From an uncultured Ruegeria sp. (GTDB taxonomy: Bacteria; Pseudomonadota; Alphaproteobacteria; Rhodobacterales; Rhodobacteraceae), in contig NZ_CANNGO010000003.1 of NCBI RefSeq assembly GCF_947504215.1, positions 1-64,000 on the forward strand: a stretch of 64,000 nucleotides of DNA, read 5' to 3'. The notes below the pieces were generated by a model. That model made no database searches. It saw only the letters and a program-made list of their open reading frames with translations, and was not told the origin of the DNA. Positions 61,717-64,000 of this stretch are shown here, one piece after another. Position 1 is the first letter of the stretch. Each line of letters opens with the position of its first letter. Made by a program: the position numbers and the translations under genes.

Positions 61717-63063
61717 ATGACCCGCACACCAGAAGAAATCAGCCAGCAACTGCTGGATGCGGCCCGCACTGCAGGGGCCGAGGCCGCCGATGCCATCGTT
61801 ATCGACGGATCTTCGGTTTCCGTCGAAGTGCGCGGCGGTGCGCTTGAGCATGCCGAGCGCTCTGAAGGCACGGATTTGGGTCTGAGGGTGTTTCTGGGAA
61901 AACGGCAGGCAATCGTTTCAAGCTCGGACAAGCGCCCCGAAACGCTGAAAGTTATGGCCGAACGCGCGGTTGCCATGGCCAGCGAAGCCCCCGAAGACCC
62001 GTTTACCGGGTTGGCTGAACGTGACCAGATTGCCCAGGACTGGAATATTCAGGCGCTTGAGCTGTTCGATCCGACCTCGGAACCCTCTGCCGAAGCCTTG
62101 ATGCAGGATGCGCTTCGCGCCGAAGCAGCGGCGTTGGCCGTTTCCGGCGTATCACAAGTGTCGGACGCGGCGGCAAGCTACGGGACGCACCGGGTGCATC
62201 TGGCGATGACCAACGGGTTTTCCGGTGGGTACAAGCGCAGCAGCCGTTCAACGTCGTGTGTTGCCATTTCAGGCGAAGGCACCGGTATGGAGCGGGACTA
62301 TGATGGCGACAGCCGAACTTTTCAGTCGGATTTACGCAGTCCCGACGAAATCGGACGCATAGCCGGCGAGCGCGCGGTGGAACAGGTTGGCGCCCGCAAA
62401 CCCGCAACCGGCAGTTTTCCAATCCTGTTCGACGAACGTATTTCATCGTCACTGATCGGCCACCTGCTGGCCGCCAGCAATGGCGCGGCTGTTGCGCGCG
62501 GAGCATCATGGCTGGCAGATAGTCTGGGACAACAGGTTCTGCCCGAACATCTGTCCCTGATCGAAGACCCACACCGCCCGCGCATCTCAGGCTCGCGTCC
62601 TTTTGACGCCGAAGGGTTGCCCACGCGAAGTCGCGCCATTGTCAAAAACGGTATCTTGACCGGATGGACACTGGATCTGTCCAGCGCGCGTAAACTGGAT
62701 ATGGCCTCGACCGGAAATGCCACGCGCGGCGTCTCAGGGCCGCCATCGCCCAGCAACTGGAATCTGAGCCTGACACAAGGCGACCAGAGCCGTGCTGACC
62801 TGCTGCGAGACATGGGAACCGGGTTGCTGGTGACCTCGATGATCGGTTCTACGATCAACCCCAACACGGGCGATTATTCCCGGGGCGCTTCGGGTTTTTG
62901 GGTCGAAAATGGAGAGATCACGTATCCGGTGAATGAATGCACCATCGCAGGAAACCTGCGCGACATGTTGAAACGCATTCTGCCCGCCAATGACGCGCGC
63001 CCATACCTGTCGCGGGTCGTCCCCTCGTTGCTGATCGAAGGAATGACGCTTGCCGGCAACTGA
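61717..63063 (+). CDS. pmbA: TldE/PmbA-family protein
   Basis: 448 residues. VRGGALEHAERSEGTDLGLRVFLGKRQA at the N-terminus and TGLLVTSMIGSTINPNTGDYSRGASGFWVENGEI near the C-terminus are typical of TldD/PmbA. The HExxxH metal site of TldD is absent, so it is the non-catalytic TldE/PmbA partner, which works with TldD in processing unfolded peptides and modified peptides such as microcins. GGAGG four bases before the ATG. Followed by cysQ with overlap. Confidence 0.93.
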   Translation: MTRTPEEISQQLLDAARTAGAEAADAIVIDGSSVSVEVRGGALEHAERSEGTDLGLRVFLGKRQAIVSSSDKRPETLKVMAERAVAMASEAPEDPFTGLAERDQIAQDWNIQALELFDPTSEPSAEALMQDALRAEAAALAVSGVSQVSDAAASYGTHRVHLAMTNGFSGGYKRSSRSTSCVAISGEGTGMERDYDGDSRTFQSDLRSPDEIGRIAGERAVEQVGARKPATGSFPILFDERISSSLIGHLLAASNGAAVARGASWLADSLGQQVLPEHLSLIEDPHRPRISGSRPFDAEGLPTRSRAIVKNGILTGWTLDLSSARKLDMASTGNATRGVSGPPSPSNWNLSLTQGDQSRADLLRDMGTGLLVTSMIGSTINPNTGDYSRGASGFWVENGEITYPVNECTIAGNLRDMLKRILPANDARPYLSRVVPSLLIEGMTLAGN

Positions 63064-63850
63064 CTTACCTCTTCTGATCGAAGCCGCCCTAGAGGCTGGC
63101 AAGATCGCCACGCGATATTCTGGCACGCAGGCGCAACGTTGGGACAAGCCCGACGGCGCCGGGCCAGTGACCGAAGCAGATCTGGCAGTCAATGCAATGC
63201 TTGAAGAACGCCTGCCCGGCGCGCGTCCAGGCTATGGTTGGCTTAGCGAAGAGACCGAGGATACCCCTGACCGCCTGTCGCGGAACATCGCGTTCATCAT
63301 TGATCCGATCGACGGCACCCGCAGTTTTGCTGAGGGCGCGCGTACTTGGGCACATTCCCTTGCCGTCGCGGACCATGGCGAGGTGACGGCGGCCGTTGTG
63401 TACCTGCCAAGGCGCGACCTGCTTTATGCTGCTGCAAAGGGCCAGGGTGCCACGTTGAATGGGCAAAAGATTCGGGCGTCCCAAGCTGCTGGATTGGACA
63501 AGGCCGAGATTTTGGCGGCCAAGCCCAACCTTGCAGCGCGTCATTGGCGTCTGGGAGAGGTCCCAGCCTTTGAACGAGCCTACCGCCCTTCTTTGGCCTA
63601 TCGCATGGCTTTGGTTGCACAAGGACGGTTCGACGGCATGCTGACCCTTCGTCCCAGCTGGGAATGGGACATCGCCGCTGGTGATTTGATCATTCGCGAG
63701 GCAGGCGGACTCTGCTCGGACCGAACCGGTCTGCCTCTGCGATTTAACAACTCCCATCCCCGTTTAAACGGGGTCATTGCTGCCGGTGCGGATATTCATG
63801 GGCAATTGTCAGCGCAGCTGGACCCGGACGGGTCGGGCATTAGCGAATGA
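63050..63850 (+). CDS. cysQ: Inositol-monophosphatase family, 3'(2'),5'-bisphosphate nucleotidase CysQ-like
   Basis: 266 residues. GPVTEADLAVNAML and WLSEETEDT carry the first metal ligands, DPIDGTRSFAEG is the signature, and WEWDIAAGDLIIREAGG the second. CysQ removes 3'-phosphate from PAP or PAPS in sulfate assimilation; the inositol branch is possible. Starts with TTG at 63050, overlapping pmbA, with GAAGGA eight bases upstream. The next gene overlaps its stop (ATGA). Confidence 0.88.
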   Translation: MPATDLPLLIEAALEAGKIATRYSGTQAQRWDKPDGAGPVTEADLAVNAMLEERLPGARPGYGWLSEETEDTPDRLSRNIAFIIDPIDGTRSFAEGARTWAHSLAVADHGEVTAAVVYLPRRDLLYAAAKGQGATLNGQKIRASQAAGLDKAEILAAKPNLAARHWRLGEVPAFERAYRPSLAYRMALVAQGRFDGMLTLRPSWEWDIAAGDLIIREAGGLCSDRTGLPLRFNNSHPRLNGVIAAGADIHGQLSAQLDPDGSGISE

Positions 63851-64000
63851 GCAAGCCGCGCTCTCTGAGTTTGGCGGCCTATCGGGTTCTGTCCTGGGGC
63901 GTGCCAAACGGGGTTGGTCAATCGGACATGCCCCGGCCAGAGGGCGAGTTGTTGTGGATTCACGTCGCGTCGCAGGATCGACTGCGGGTCGTCAACGACT
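63847..64000 (+). CDS. waaA: Start of 3-deoxy-D-manno-octulosonic acid transferase (partial)
   Basis: The first 51 codons are in the window, starting ATG in an ATGA overlap with cysQ. MSKPRSLSLAAYRVLSWG and RPEGELLWIHVAS fit the N-terminal domain of KDO transferase, which attaches KDO to lipid A. The fragment is short and the assignment rests partly on the pmbA-cysQ-kdtA order in Rhodobacterales. Confidence 0.6.
   Translation, partial: MSKPRSLSLAAYRVLSWGVPNGVGQSDMPRPEGELLWIHVASQDRLRVVND

Noticed and set aside
1-64000. tRNA, rRNA, CRISPR, insertion sequences, prophage or toxin-antitoxin pairs
   Set aside because: I looked through the gaps for T-loop sequences, direct repeats, transposase motifs and small overlapping gene pairs and found none that hold up. 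The lone HNH protein has no mobile context.

Overview
The window looks like chromosomal core sequence of a marine Rhodobacteraceae (Roseobacter group, Ruegeria-like). This rests on the sulfonate cluster xsc-pta-soeABC, the block DUF3576-leuS-lptE-holA, the FtsK/LolA/aminotransferase neighbourhood, GcvT-fused FAD dehydrogenases, a porin of the alphaproteobacterial type and pmbA-cysQ-kdtA. I see no insertion sequences, prophage, CRISPR, rRNA or tRNA genes. Genus is an inference from gene content only.

Layout. 1-5680: end of xsc, then pta and soeABC, which turn sulfoacetaldehyde carbon into acetyl-CoA and sulfite into sulfate, closed by a strong terminator. 5686-7086: an autoregulated-looking ECF41 sigma factor and its carboxymuconolactone decarboxylase-like partner, preceded by a textbook ECF41 promoter. 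7.1-18.8 kb: housekeeping and small accessory genes (dapA, lytic transglycosylase, EamA exporters, mnmD plus a separate FAD oxidoreductase, hot-dog hydratase, OmpA-like lipoprotein, WYL regulator, pseudouridine synthase, SGNH hydrolase). 18.9-29.0 kb: a minus-strand catabolic cluster with two 817-818 residue FAD/GcvT dehydrogenases, a homocysteine methyltransferase, cupin, MDR dehydrogenase, GFA protein, LysE exporter and two regulators; the set fits stepwise N-demethylation of a betaine. 29.1-34.7 kb: Nudix, free-Met-sulfoxide reductase, thiolase, an orphan STAS/anti-sigma pair, gamma-glutamyltransferase and hspQ. 35-44.9 kb: cell-envelope and division genes (SLT lipoprotein, lolA, ftsK), aminotransferase, amidase, a ubiquinone hydroxylase and a Trm112/Lon-N/thioredoxin cluster. 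45-51 kb: xth, GFA, a response regulator, ribA, L,D-transpeptidase, yggS, porin. 51-64 kb: leuS-lptE-holA, GST, flavoprotein, HNH, an SDR/enoyl-CoA hydratase/VOC operon, DUF2125 protein, pmbA, cysQ and the start of kdtA.

The most interesting signals are non-coding or contextual: (i) just past the response regulator stop at 46477 there is a perfect FNR/FnrL box, a spaced -10 and a 72-nt segment with two hairpins, a CCUCCC loop and a perfect intrinsic terminator, i.e. a candidate oxygen-regulated small RNA; (ii) the betaine-type demethylation cluster; (iii) the TGTCACA-N16-CGTC promoter in front of the ECF41 pair; (iv) inverted repeats that would bury the ribosome binding sites of the thiolase and the gamma-glutamyltransferase; (v) an orphan partner-switching module. 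Starts were chosen by ribosome binding site and overlap with the upstream gene, and several are shorter than the longest open frame.
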